This document shows, one piece after another, positions 24,852 to 34,546 of a stretch of DNA of 64,000 nucleotides; within the stretch, counting starts at the first letter, position 1, and every line of letters starts with the position of its first letter. The notes beneath the pieces were generated by a model. It ran no database searches, had not been told where the DNA came from, and saw only the letters and a list, made by a program, of their open reading frames with translations. Position numbers and translations under genes: made by a program. Source of the DNA: Actinomyces urinae (GTDB lineage Bacteria > Actinomycetota > Actinomycetes > Actinomycetales > Actinomycetaceae); assembly GCF_900119695.1 (NCBI RefSeq), contig NZ_LT632547.1:1116001-1180000 (forward strand), written 5' to 3'.

Positions 24852-25647
24852 AACGCGAAGGCTCTGGATCAACCTGCTGCTCCAGTACTTCGCCGTATAC
24901 GCCCTCGTTTTCGCAACCACCCTTGCCGGCCACCTTTGGGTAGTTTCCAACGGCTACGAGCCTCTTCCCGCCCTGTTGCGTCTGCGCGAACCCATGTTCG
25001 CCATTTACGAGGTTGCAATCCCTATGATCCTCGGGGCACTGCTCGTCAAATTCTTCGCGATACGCGCCCACCTCACTCACGTCATCTGGCGCGAGCCCGA
25101 ATACGTTCTCCCCAAGAACGGGGGCAAGGCTCCCACGTATGCGCCGCCCCTCGACACCTCCGATGATCTTCTGCTGGGCAGCGCGCTATCGTCAGAACCC
25201 GAACCGCTCTACGAAATCAACATGCAACCACGCATTTCGCGCCTGTGGTGGCTGGCTGGAACACTCGCAACACTCGGCGCCCTGGTCGTCATCACGTTCG
25301 GCCTTGCCGACAACGAAGTCACCCCCACGGGTGCCATAACCGGCCTCTTCGCTGCATTTTGCTGGGCATTCACCCAGGAATACCTTCTGCGCGGCCTCGT
25401 GATTGCTTGGGCTCGCAAACTCGCCCGCACCGACGCAAAACCGTTGCTTGCCTCTTTACTGCTTTCAATCCTGTGGATGATTCCCATCGCCGCCACTGCA
25501 CCCACCCTCACTAACGGCGTGATTCTAGTAATCCTCGGACCTGTTCTGGGCGCCGGCACTCTCGCTCTGCGTCGCATGTTCACCACGCTATGGGCAGCAA
25601 TCGCAGCTCAATTCCTGTTCATCAGCGCGTTCTACGTGCTGATCTAA
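24841..25647 (+). CDS. Membrane protein, CPBP-protease-like
   Basis: The 268-residue protein has about seven membrane segments with a polar loop of about 45 residues in the middle. FTQEYLLRGLVIAW resembles the first motif (EExxxR) of CPBP intramembrane proteases, but the first Glu is Gln. The later His motifs cannot be seen, so catalysis is doubtful. The GTG at 24841 overlaps the ccdA-like gene by 11 bases, so it belongs to the same operon. Its stop directly abuts the convergent CapA-like gene. Confidence 0.55.
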   Translation: MANETRRLWINLLLQYFAVYALVFATTLAGHLWVVSNGYEPLPALLRLREPMFAIYEVAIPMILGALLVKFFAIRAHLTHVIWREPEYVLPKNGGKAPTYAPPLDTSDDLLLGSALSSEPEPLYEINMQPRISRLWWLAGTLATLGALVVITFGLADNEVTPTGAITGLFAAFCWAFTQEYLLRGLVIAWARKLARTDAKPLLASLLLSILWMIPIAATAPTLTNGVILVILGPVLGAGTLALRRMFTTLWAAIAAQFLFISAFYVLI

Positions 25648-26880
25648 CTAGCGGCGCTCAACCACCCTTGCGGGCACAGCCGGATTCGCAGGTGCCTGCG
25701 TGACCTCCTTTGCGTCCCCCATCACCTCTTTCAAATACCCGTAATACGCGGCATTTACCTCATTCGACAGAAGTGATTCCGGGTGATCCGCCTGATTGTA
25801 ATTCGCAGCAGCATACACATGGTTCGTGTCCGTATCCAACACGAGGCCGGTATAACCCACCTCATCCACCGTTGCTGCTCCCTTAGCGGGAACCGTAATG
25901 GTTGCTTGGGCAATGTAACCGTTCTGCGTTCCCCACCCCATGTGCGGCCCCATGTTTGACACGAGGTTGCCCGTACCGAAGAACGCCCACATTCCCCGGC
26001 CCTCGACTCCGCCTTCGAACTGCTGGAGCGGTTGCGGCACGTGCACATGGTGGCCGAGGTAAAGATCAACCACGCCAGAATCTGCAAGCTTTTGCGCCCA
26101 CTCCACCTGCTGCTGCGATGGTTCCGCCTGATATTCAATGCCACCGTGCGCGGAAACGATCACCACATCCGCCCCCTCGCTGCGCGCTTGCTTTGCCAAC
26201 TGAATCATGCGGTCCGGGTTATCGATGTTCACCAGCCAGGGGTTTTGCTCAACCTCGGGAACGTACTCATAGTTCAACCCGTACGTATAGGCGAGGTGGG
26301 CAACCAAAATCTTGCGGCCCGCGCGTTCAAGCTCGTAATACTGGATAGGAGACTGCTCGGCAGACACCGACGTGCCCACAGCTCCCAGACCGTTCTCCTT
26401 TAGGATCTCCACCGTCTCAACCAGGCCATCCCAGCCTCGATCCCACGAATGATTCGAGGCGGTTGAACAACCGTCGTACCCCAAATCAACCGTTGACTTA
26501 GCCCACCCAGCCGGCGCGGCAAAAACCGGGTACCCGTGCGCAGAAGCCTCATCTCGCGTCAGCGGAACCTCCTGATGACAAAGCGCCAAATCCGCGCCCT
26601 TTATAAATGGCCTTATATCCGCCACCAACGGCGCGTAATCATAAGAACCATCAGCCTGAATCGAATGCTCCACCACCGGCATGTGCGAGAGCACATCACC
26701 CGTACCCACAACCGTGAAAGTCACCGGCTGGACCTCAGGCTCAGTGGGCTGCGTAGCCGCAAGCGTGGGCTGCGTTTCGACAACCGGATCGGCCTCGCGC
26801 GAAGGCGAACAAGCGGTCAACGCCAGCGTGGCAGCCAACTCCAAACCAATCAGTGGTCTAAAGGACCTCACAAAAACCAC
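25648..26880 (-). CDS. CapA-family lipoprotein (PGA_cap metallophosphatase-like)
   Basis: The 410-residue protein starts with a lipoprotein signal (LALTAC, C24) and a Thr/Pro/Glu linker. A CapA domain follows with VVGTGDVLSH, the SNHSWDRG motif (N-H), VIVSAHGG and LGHHVHVPQPL. These metal-ligand positions match calcineurin-like CapA enzymes. CapA is named for poly-gamma-glutamate capsule export, but no capB or capC genes are near, so a capsule role is not implied. It should sit on the outer face of the membrane. It follows the Abhydrolase_9 gene by 15 bases in the same direction. Confidence 0.85.
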   Translation of the reverse strand: MVFVRSFRPLIGLELAATLALTACSPSREADPVVETQPTLAATQPTEPEVQPVTFTVVGTGDVLSHMPVVEHSIQADGSYDYAPLVADIRPFIKGADLALCHQEVPLTRDEASAHGYPVFAAPAGWAKSTVDLGYDGCSTASNHSWDRGWDGLVETVEILKENGLGAVGTSVSAEQSPIQYYELERAGRKILVAHLAYTYGLNYEYVPEVEQNPWLVNIDNPDRMIQLAKQARSEGADVVIVSAHGGIEYQAEPSQQQVEWAQKLADSGVVDLYLGHHVHVPQPLQQFEGGVEGRGMWAFFGTGNLVSNMGPHMGWGTQNGYIAQATITVPAKGAATVDEVGYTGLVLDTDTNHVYAAANYNQADHPESLLSNEVNAAYYGYLKEVMGDAKEVTQAPANPAVPARVVERR

Positions 26881-26895
26881 CCGCCCTCACTATCG

Positions 26896-28716
26896 CTAGT
26901 CGTACAAGTCACCACTAATAGCTGTAGAAATGGCAGTCTCTACCGCCTCGTCAAACCACGAAATATCCGCTCCACGATACGGATTTACCCCCGTATAGCG
27001 CGGCGACTCCCCATTATTCACGAGGCCAAGCACCTCGGCCCACGCAGGAATGAACTCGCGGTGATAAACGTGGCCGTGCCCATCCGCCGCCAAACCGGCA
27101 ACGGGCAAATCCGCAGTGACTTGGATAAACGTGGCAAGGCGCGTCCACTGCATGTCCGGATTCAAATCCGAAGGCGGACGCTCCTTAAGCCAATCCGGCT
27201 CGCGCCGGATAATGTGCGTGTTCCACCACACCACCGGGTCCGTAGCATGCTGCAACACCGCAACCCGCGGATACTGCCACTGAGGCAAGTCACGCCCATA
27301 AATATCGGCCCGCAAATCCTCGGCCTTCGTAGCAAAACGAATATTATGGCCGCTACTCACCACCGGCGCGATCATCGGGCTACCCCCATTGCGTTCGCGC
27401 GTCATCTTCTCCCACAACCGCGTCACATTAGGCGTTCCCGCCCACACCGCACCATCCACATTTTCGAGCAAGCTAGCTTCGTCCTCAAAAATTGACTCCG
27501 ACCCAAACGCGCCCAAAGACACGCCCTGAAGATAAACCGCGGGACGCTCATCCTCGGGAAGCTTATTCACTTCATCCATCACAGCCTCAAATAAGATTTT
27601 CGAGGCCGTAATCGGCTGGTCGAATTCGCGCAAGAACGCGATTGCAGAAGGCACGTACGAATACTGTGTTGCGACAATCGCGCAATCTCCGCCGGTCAAA
27701 TACTCAAACGGCTGTACAGACCATTCTTCCACCCAACCGGTGCCCGTAGTGGTCACAATCATGAGCGCCGAACGCGACAGGGCGCCCGTGCGCTGCATCT
27801 CGGCAGCCACCACTCGGGCGCTCTCCTCCAAACTGCGATGCTCGGCCAAACCCGCATAAATGCGGATCGGCTCCATCGCCTCCCGGCCCGTCACCTGCTC
27901 GATCTGCTGCGCTCGCGGACCCTTGGACAGGAATCTTTTGCCCTGTTTGCCAATGTTGTCCCAATTCTCATACGAGTAGATCGAGCCTGACCGCTGCGGT
28001 AAAACCGGACGCGTCACGCCCGGCTCTTCCGCCTGATCCACTGCCGCAAACGCGCGATACGCGTACTCCATTCCGCGCGTGAACAACACGTCTGAGATCA
28101 AGAAAGTGGACAGCACAGCCAGAATCACGGTAGCCACAATGCCCGCACCCCACCTGGGAAGCAGGCGTGACGCCCATTTTGCAACCCAGCGCCACAGTCC
28201 AACAATCAAAATCGCGAGCCCTGCGATTACCGCGGCCGTCAATATGGCCATCGCGGTTGCAGCCAGATAGTCAATAACACTTAGAGGCGTAAAACCCATG
28301 AGTTTGGCAGCGCGATTATTTGAGATGAACGACCTCGCCAGCATCCACACAGCCCACGCACCGATGGCTAACGAGAGTATCCATTTGCCGGCCCTCACCC
28401 ACTTCGGGTTAGCGCTGATCCGCACGTCAGCGCCCCGCCAAATACGATTCAGTAACCAGCCAGCCAGCGCACCAACCGCGTAACTAACCTCGATCACGAT
28501 GCCCGAGACCACGCCTTGCCACCACCACATGCGTGGCAACAGAGACGGCGACATCGAGATTACGAACATTATCGCCGCAAGCGCCACCCCAGCCCTCGAC
28601 GATGGCGAAAACACTGAGAGCGTGGATACGAATCGCTTGAAACGCGACGTACTTTCGCGTGCAAGCTCCACGTTTGTTTGACGAGCTGTATCCACGCTCT
28701 CGATCTTATGGGACAA
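26896..28716 (-). CDS. Membrane alpha/beta hydrolase, Abhydrolase_9 type
   Basis: The 606-residue protein has an N-terminal membrane domain of about five segments (residues 40-230) with SPSLLPRMWWWQG, typical of the Abhydrolase_9 N-terminal domain. The C-terminal hydrolase domain contains YLQGVSLGAFGSE as nucleophile elbow (G-x-S-x-G as GVSLG). The family is common in actinobacteria, with no known substrate. It lies between a BrnQ gene (7 bases upstream) and a CapA-like gene (15 bases downstream), so the three may be one transcript. Confidence 0.82.
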   Translation of the reverse strand: MSHKIESVDTARQTNVELARESTSRFKRFVSTLSVFSPSSRAGVALAAIMFVISMSPSLLPRMWWWQGVVSGIVIEVSYAVGALAGWLLNRIWRGADVRISANPKWVRAGKWILSLAIGAWAVWMLARSFISNNRAAKLMGFTPLSVIDYLAATAMAILTAAVIAGLAILIVGLWRWVAKWASRLLPRWGAGIVATVILAVLSTFLISDVLFTRGMEYAYRAFAAVDQAEEPGVTRPVLPQRSGSIYSYENWDNIGKQGKRFLSKGPRAQQIEQVTGREAMEPIRIYAGLAEHRSLEESARVVAAEMQRTGALSRSALMIVTTTGTGWVEEWSVQPFEYLTGGDCAIVATQYSYVPSAIAFLREFDQPITASKILFEAVMDEVNKLPEDERPAVYLQGVSLGAFGSESIFEDEASLLENVDGAVWAGTPNVTRLWEKMTRERNGGSPMIAPVVSSGHNIRFATKAEDLRADIYGRDLPQWQYPRVAVLQHATDPVVWWNTHIIRREPDWLKERPPSDLNPDMQWTRLATFIQVTADLPVAGLAADGHGHVYHREFIPAWAEVLGLVNNGESPRYTGVNPYRGADISWFDEAVETAISTAISGDLYD

Positions 28717-28723
28717 GTGCGAG

Positions 28724-30088
28724 TCAGGCCTCCACAGACTGTTGGTTTGGACGCTTAGTCCAAATCTGGTCTCCCTTAACAGTGTCGATAATCAAGCCGA
28801 CAGCGAAGCCCAGCAACGCGGGAGTAACCCACGACATGTTGACCGACCCCAGCGGGAACGAATCCAGGAACGGCAGTAGCCAGTTGAATGAATCGCCAAT
28901 CGAGCGAAGCGCCTCCAACACGCCAAAGCATGCTCCAAGCCAGGTTGCTAGTCGGTACGTCCAGTAGAGTTCGCCGGGCACGAAAATATCGAACAGGGAG
29001 ATGAAAACGATGCAGATGACGATCGGGTAGATCAGCTGGTTGATTGGAGCCACCACGTTAAGGATTGTTTGCAAACCGAGATTTGCGAGGGCGAACGAAA
29101 CCAACACGTGGATCGAAACCATCTGGATGCGCGAGATGCGCGGGAACAGCGTCATGAAGTATTGCGAAGACGCTCCGACCAGACCAACCGCGGTAGTGAG
29201 GCAAGCGAGCACAACGATAAGGCCAAACAGCGCCTGACGTCCCGACCCGAACAGTTCCACGGAAGCGATCGCCAACGCCTCGGCACCATTGTCCGGGTTA
29301 AATGGGCTCATGCGAATACCGATCTGGCCAAGACCAAGATAGAACACGGCCAAGAGTACGCCCGCGATTAGACCTGCCGTAGCTGTGCCCGCAAAAACTT
29401 GGTTCTTTGTCTTGAACAAGCCCGAGTGTTGCAACGACGAAATGATGACAATGCCAAACACGAGCGAGGCGATCGCATCCATCGTGAAGTATCCCTTCAA
29501 GAGGCCTTCAGCAAAGGGGGTCTGAGCGTACTCTGCGGTGGGCTCGCCCATCGCTACAGGAAGTTTGACCATCGCAGCAACGATCAATACCACCAGCAAA
29601 ACGAGCAGCGCCGGCGTCAGCCACGCACCAATACGATCCAAGAACCCCTTCGGATTAAGCGCCAAGAAGAATGTGATCGTGAAGAACACTGCCGTGTAAA
29701 TCAGTAGCGCTCCCGAGCCCGCACGCTCAGCGCCAATCAGCGGTACCGCCGCCATCTCGTAACTAACCGTGCCAACGCGCGGAATCGCATACAGCATGCC
29801 CGTGGACAGGAAGATCACAATCGTGAACACCAAGCCCGGATACTTGCCAATACGAGACGAAATGCCCGTCACACCCTCCTGCGACGTAGCCGCCGCAACA
29901 ATGCCTAGAACAGGTAGTAGCACACCGGTTCCTAGGAACCCTAGAACCGCAGGCGTGAACGAAACGCCAGCGTCCACGCCAATCATGACGGGAAAAATAA
30001 GGTTGCCCGCACCAAAAAACATTGCGAACAAAGCCAAACCGGTTACTACAAGCACGTAAGTGCGACTGTTACGCATTTTGCGCACCAT
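28724..30088 (-). CDS. brnQ: Branched-chain amino acid carrier (LIVCS family)
   Basis: The 454-residue transporter has 12 membrane segments and the family start LALFAMFFGAGNLIFP. It should import Leu, Ile and Val by sodium or proton symport. The start is ambiguous: ATG 30088 has GAAGG directly against it, while ATG 30076 has GAAGG 12 bases upstream and gives a more usual N-terminus. It heads a minus-strand run into the Abhydrolase_9 gene. Confidence 0.9.
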   Translation of the reverse strand: MVRKMRNSRTYVLVVTGLALFAMFFGAGNLIFPVMIGVDAGVSFTPAVLGFLGTGVLLPVLGIVAAATSQEGVTGISSRIGKYPGLVFTIVIFLSTGMLYAIPRVGTVSYEMAAVPLIGAERAGSGALLIYTAVFFTITFFLALNPKGFLDRIGAWLTPALLVLLVVLIVAAMVKLPVAMGEPTAEYAQTPFAEGLLKGYFTMDAIASLVFGIVIISSLQHSGLFKTKNQVFAGTATAGLIAGVLLAVFYLGLGQIGIRMSPFNPDNGAEALAIASVELFGSGRQALFGLIVVLACLTTAVGLVGASSQYFMTLFPRISRIQMVSIHVLVSFALANLGLQTILNVVAPINQLIYPIVICIVFISLFDIFVPGELYWTYRLATWLGACFGVLEALRSIGDSFNWLLPFLDSFPLGSVNMSWVTPALLGFAVGLIIDTVKGDQIWTKRPNQQSVEA

Positions 30089-30186
30089 CCTTCAAAGGAA
30101 AATCGGACGGTCACATTATTATCAAGATTGCTGAAATCGCCGCTAATCCGTCCATTCTCTGGAGAAATTAGCCATTTTGTGAGCTG

Positions 30187-30972
30187 TTAGATATCAGATA
30201 CTCCACATTTCAGCGTCGATTTCCATACAAGTGTGTAATACGGGATCTCGATAACGTCCGTTTTGCCATAGCCAAGATGTTCCGCCAAATACCACTGCAA
30301 GTTCGCCTGCATCTTCTGCCTATTCGTCGGCGTGGACTTCAAGTAAGACGAGCGTGTGCGCGCCAGCGCCTTAACCCCTTCAATATCGAGACCGGATACA
30401 AAATCGGTTTTATGCAACGAGGGTACTGTCCATCGCGGGCCAAGTACTGGGGGCCGGGAGGGGGTGTGAACATCTCCCGAACGCATGATTCGCGTCAGGC
30501 GATGCACCCACGGAATCGACACATCCATCTGGTTAAACACAATCGCAACGTGCCCACCCGGACGCAACAGCCTCGCCGTTTCGACCAGTGCCGCGCCAGG
30601 CTCAACCCAATGCCAGCTCTGCGCAAACACCACCACATCAGCAAACCCTTGCGGCAAACCCGTATCCTCAGCCACTCCCTCAACAACCTGCAGATCGTCC
30701 GAGTGACTTTTCTGCGCAGTAGCCAGCTGGCGCCGCATTGCCAACGCGGGCTCCACCGCCCACACGCGCGCCCCGGCCTCCACCGCTCGGCTCGAAAACT
30801 TGCCCGTGCCCGCACCTATATCCACAACCCGCAGGCCGTGTGCATCCGCCACACCTAAGGCCACTCTCACCGACTCGGGCGGATATGAAGGACGATAATC
30901 CTGGTACTCACTTCCCGCACGCTCAAATGCGTTAGCTGGCGCGCTCTCATCCCACGGACCGCAAGTGTCCAC
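30187..30972 (-). CDS. Class I SAM-dependent methyltransferase
   Basis: The 261-residue protein has the SAM-binding motif VVDIGAGTGKFS and an acidic residue ending the second strand (AVEP), then VVVFAQSWHWVEP and LLRPGGHVAIV, as in Methyltransf_11 proteins. The substrate is unknown. GTG 30972 is chosen because AAGGAGG lies 4 bases upstream; the frame is open to a TTG at 31014 with no ribosome-binding site. It is transcribed divergently from pntA. Confidence 0.85.
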   Translation of the reverse strand: MDTCGPWDESAPANAFERAGSEYQDYRPSYPPESVRVALGVADAHGLRVVDIGAGTGKFSSRAVEAGARVWAVEPALAMRRQLATAQKSHSDDLQVVEGVAEDTGLPQGFADVVVFAQSWHWVEPGAALVETARLLRPGGHVAIVFNQMDVSIPWVHRLTRIMRSGDVHTPSRPPVLGPRWTVPSLHKTDFVSGLDIEGVKALARTRSSYLKSTPTNRQKMQANLQWYLAEHLGYGKTDVIEIPYYTLVWKSTLKCGVSDI

Positions 30973-31190
30973 ACGTCCTCCTTCAACTCCTTCGCAAAAC
31001 CTACCATGCGGCAAAACAGGGCGAGCAGTCGCGTAAATCGCTACGTTTTCAACATGGCATTTTGGATTATGGGAAATCCCAACGCGGCGTTTGCATCGGC
31101 TTGCCTTCCCGCTATTCTCGTAAGTAGTTGCGGCTTCTTGGACTAAAGGACCAGTAAAGCCGCCTTAACCTCGAACACAAAGGAGCAGTT

Positions 31191-32741
31191 TTGCGCATAG
31201 GGGTTCCAAGAGAAGGGAACGGGCAGCCACTTGTGGCAGCCACTCCCGATACAGTCAAAAAACTAATAGCACTGGGCTACGAAGTTGCCCTTGAAGAACG
31301 CGCCGGAGAGCTAGCCAGCTACCCCGATGCGCAGTATCAAGAAGCCGGCGCGCGCATCGCCACGTCAGAAACCGTTTGGGATTCCGACATCGTGCTAGCG
31401 CTCGATGCGCCCACCACGAGCCAGCTAGACATGATGCACGAGGGTGCCACTCTCATCGCACGACTAGCTCCCGCACGTAACCCTGAGCTCATCGAAGCGC
31501 TCGCGAACCGGGGTATCACCGCCCTCGCCATGGATACCGTTCCGCGCATTTCTCGTGCACAATCCATGGACGTGCTCTCGTCAATGGCAAACGTAGCCGG
31601 CTACCGCGCCATCATTGAGGCCGCTGCCGAATACGGCCGGCTGTTCACCGGCCAGGTTACGGCCGCTGGCAAAATGCCACCCGCACGCGTTTACGTGATT
31701 GGCGCAGGCGTTGCCGGACTGGCTGCAATCGGCACCGCAAACTCGATGGGTGCACAGGTTTACGCCACCGACGTTCGCCCCGAAGTTGGCGAGCAAGTTG
31801 AATCCATGGGTGCCAACTTTGTTGCCATTCCAGCAGCCAGCGAGGTTTCCTCCGACGGTTACGCCAAGGAAATGACCGACGCCCAGCGTGACGCCGCACT
31901 AACGCTATACACCGAGCAAGCCGCGGCCTCCGATATCGTAATCACCACGGCGAACGTGCCGGGCCGAAAGTCGCCGCTTTTGCTCACCGCCCAGGCCGTT
32001 GCCGGTATGAAGCCCGGCTCGGTCATCGTCGATATGGCCGCAGCAAATGGCGGCAACTGTGAACTCACGGTCCCCGGTGAGCGCGTAGTCACCGAAAATG
32101 GCGTGATCATTCTGGGCATTACCGACCTTGCGGGCAGGCTACCCGCTCAATCATCGCAGCTTTACGGCCAAAACATTGTGAACCTGCTAAAGCTCATGAC
32201 GCCGGAAAAGGACGGGCAGATCGTTTTCGACCTCGAGGACGAGATTGTGCGCGGCATTACCATCACGCATCTGCGTGATGTGATGTGGCCACCTCCTCCG
32301 GTGAAGGTGTCGGCGGCTCCCGCCGCCGCTACCCCCAAGCCAGACCCTGCAGTCGAAGCCGCTCAAGCGGCAGAAGAGGCCCGGAAGGAGGCCGCTAAGA
32401 AGCGCAACCGGTTCATCTGGACCCTGGTAGCTGCAGTTCTTGGCCTCGCCCTGGTATGGGTTTCACCCGCGCCCGTGCTCGGTCACTATATGGTTCTTGC
32501 GCTGGCCATTATCCTCGGGTTCTACGTGATCACCTCGGTCACCCACTCGCTGCACACGCCCCTCATGTCGGTAACCAACGCGATTTCGGGCATCATCCTG
32601 GTGGGCGCAATCTTGCAGGTTGGTTCTGGCAACCTCCTCGTCTCAACCCTGTCGTTCATTGCGATTGTCGTGGCTTCCATCAACATTTTTGGTGGCTTCA
32701 CGGTCACGCACCGCATGCTCGCCATGTTCAAGAAGGACTGA
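31191..32741 (+). CDS. pntA: Proton-translocating NAD(P) transhydrogenase, alpha subunit
   Basis: The 516-residue protein combines the NAD-binding domain (domain [14 protein letters not shown] with VYATDVRPE) with C-terminal membrane helices (from about residue 400), as in the two-subunit E. coli-type enzyme. A Pro/Ala/Glu/Lys linker joins them (about 365-400). With PntB it couples NADPH formation from NADH to proton entry. The TTG at 31191 is supported by AAGGAG 7 bases upstream. Confidence 0.93.
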   Translation: MRIGVPREGNGQPLVAATPDTVKKLIALGYEVALEERAGELASYPDAQYQEAGARIATSETVWDSDIVLALDAPTTSQLDMMHEGATLIARLAPARNPELIEALANRGITALAMDTVPRISRAQSMDVLSSMANVAGYRAIIEAAAEYGRLFTGQVTAAGKMPPARVYVIGAGVAGLAAIGTANSMGAQVYATDVRPEVGEQVESMGANFVAIPAASEVSSDGYAKEMTDAQRDAALTLYTEQAAASDIVITTANVPGRKSPLLLTAQAVAGMKPGSVIVDMAAANGGNCELTVPGERVVTENGVIILGITDLAGRLPAQSSQLYGQNIVNLLKLMTPEKDGQIVFDLEDEIVRGITITHLRDVMWPPPPVKVSAAPAAATPKPDPAVEAAQAAEEARKEAAKKRNRFIWTLVAAVLGLALVWVSPAPVLGHYMVLALAIILGFYVITSVTHSLHTPLMSVTNAISGIILVGAILQVGSGNLLVSTLSFIAIVVASINIFGGFTVTHRMLAMFKKD

Positions 32742-32746
32742 TATAG

Positions 32747-34225
32747 GTGTTTACTTCTCTCATTAAAGCGAGCAATCTGCTTCCCGCAGCTCCCGTTGAA
32801 ACTGCCTCGGCATCGAACGTCCAAACGTTCGTGTCGTTGGCATACATCATCGCGGCACTACTGTTTATTCGCGCCCTCGCAGGCCTCTCCAAGCACGAAA
32901 CCGCACAGAAGGGCAACAATGCGGGCATCATTGGCATGACCATCGCCCTCATTGCCACGATTGCGCTGGCGCTATCTTCCAATCCTGATCGTGGTGTGGC
33001 GGTAACCGCACTGTTGATCGCGGTGGCCATGCTGATTGGCGCAATGATCGGAATTTGGAAGGCACGCAACGTCGAGATGACCGGCATGCCTGAGCTCATC
33101 GCGCTGCTCCACTCATTTGTTGGCCTTGCCGCTGTGCTGGTGGGTTACAACTCGTACCTGGCTCCAGATGCGCAGTCGGAGCTCCTCGGCGGCTTCCACC
33201 TGGGTGAGGTTTACCTGGGCGTCTTCATTGGCGCGGTCACGTTCACGGGCTCGATCATCGCCTACCTGAAGCTGTCGGCCAAGATTAAGGGCGCCCCGCT
33301 GATGCTACCTGGCCGCAACTGGATCAACCTGGCGGCCCTAGTAGTGACGCTGATAATCATGGTGGTATTCATTCGCGAGGGCGGTGTCACGCCGCTCGCA
33401 ACAGCGATGCTGATTCTGATGACGCTTATCGCTTTGGCGTTTGGCCTCCACCTCGTGGCCGCTATTGGCGGCGGCGATATGCCCGTGGTTGTGTCGATGT
33501 TGAACTCCTACTCCGGTTGGGCTGCGGCCGCCGCCGGCTTCATGTTGAACAACGACCTGCTGATTATTACCGGCGCCCTCGTTGGTTCTTCCGGCGCCTT
33601 CCTCTCTTACATCATGAGTAAGGCCATGAACCGCTCGTTCATTTCGGTAATCCTGGGCGGATTCGGCTCGGATGGCGCGGTAACTTCCGGCGACGAAGAG
33701 CAAGGCACTCACCAAGAGATCCAAGCATCCGAGGTTGCCGATCTACTGAAGGACGCCAAGCGCGTGATGATCACGCCGGGATACGGCATGGCTGTGGCGC
33801 AAGCGCAGTACCCGGTTGCGGACCTGACTCGCAAGCTCCGCGAGGCAGGCGTCGAGGTCGAATTCGGCATCCACCCGGTAGCCGGGCGCCTACCCGGCCA
33901 CATGAACGTTTTGCTGGCTGAAGCGAAGGTCCCTTACGACATCGTTAAGGAACTGGACGAGGTGAATGAGGATTTCGGTGACGTAGACGTCGTCCTCGTC
34001 ATTGGCGCTAATGACACGGTGAATCCCGCAGCTGAGCAACCGGGCTCCCCGATTGCCGGCATGCCGGTTTTGAAGGTGTGGAACGCCCACGACGTGATCG
34101 TGTTTAAGCGCTCCATGGCTACCGGCTACGCGGGCGTACAGAATCCGCTGTTCTTCAAGGAGAACACGAAGATGCTGTTCGGAGATGCTAAAGCTTCGGT
34201 AGAAAACATCATCGCAGCGCTATAA
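32747..34225 (+). CDS. pntB: Proton-translocating NAD(P) transhydrogenase, beta subunit
   Basis: The 492-residue protein has about nine membrane helices followed by the NADP-binding domain III, with [41 protein letters not shown] and [16 protein letters not shown]. These are near-canonical for PntB. The GTG start lies 5 bases after the pntA stop, with AAGGA 10 bases upstream. A hairpin follows. Confidence 0.94.
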   Translation: MFTSLIKASNLLPAAPVETASASNVQTFVSLAYIIAALLFIRALAGLSKHETAQKGNNAGIIGMTIALIATIALALSSNPDRGVAVTALLIAVAMLIGAMIGIWKARNVEMTGMPELIALLHSFVGLAAVLVGYNSYLAPDAQSELLGGFHLGEVYLGVFIGAVTFTGSIIAYLKLSAKIKGAPLMLPGRNWINLAALVVTLIIMVVFIREGGVTPLATAMLILMTLIALAFGLHLVAAIGGGDMPVVVSMLNSYSGWAAAAAGFMLNNDLLIITGALVGSSGAFLSYIMSKAMNRSFISVILGGFGSDGAVTSGDEEQGTHQEIQASEVADLLKDAKRVMITPGYGMAVAQAQYPVADLTRKLREAGVEVEFGIHPVAGRLPGHMNVLLAEAKVPYDIVKELDEVNEDFGDVDVVLVIGANDTVNPAAEQPGSPIAGMPVLKVWNAHDVIVFKRSMATGYAGVQNPLFFKENTKMLFGDAKASVENIIAAL

Positions 34226-34546
34226 ACCAGCGCTGGGTCAGAAGGGCGCGGGCTTCGGCTCGCGCCCTTCGCCTTGTCTCACATTGGATCAAAGCGACAT
34301 TAGAGGGGATCCCCTGTTCGCTTTTACGGCACAATTGATGCGGAATCACACATTTTGAAGGCGCCATATACGAAGTCGCATATTTTGAGCTGTTTTTCGG
34401 CTCAGTGACGTGGCTAACACGCGGGCATCCTGTTAGCATTGAGGATGTAGCTCAACCACACAGCGCAGTGAGTTAAGAGCACAAAGTTGTGTCAGATGAG
34501 CTTGATTGATTGTTAGCAAATTTCAATTCCGACGATTGGAAACACC
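34226..34546. other. Intergenic region pntB to SQR-like gene
   Basis: This 321-base stretch holds the pntB hairpin (34240-34269) and then an AT-richer region. A six-codon ATG ORF at 34496-34516 has no ribosome-binding site. I cannot pick a convincing promoter by eye, although one for the SQR-like gene must lie here or readthrough from pntAB occurs. Confidence 0.5.
34240..34269 (+). terminator. Hairpin after pntB
   Basis: A 13-bp stem with one G-T pair (34240-34252 with 34257-34269) closes on a stable TTCG loop. It has no T-run, so termination would be weak. Confidence 0.5.

Noticed and set aside
26536-27495. Plus-strand ORF of 319 codons
   Set aside because: It spans the ends of two well-supported minus-strand genes (CapA-like and Abhydrolase_9) and its Arg/His-rich product fits a shadow frame.
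34496-34516. Six-codon leader-like ORF ending in Cys before the SQR-like gene
   Set aside because: No ribosome-binding site and no attenuator-like hairpins accompany it; a run of this length is expected by chance.
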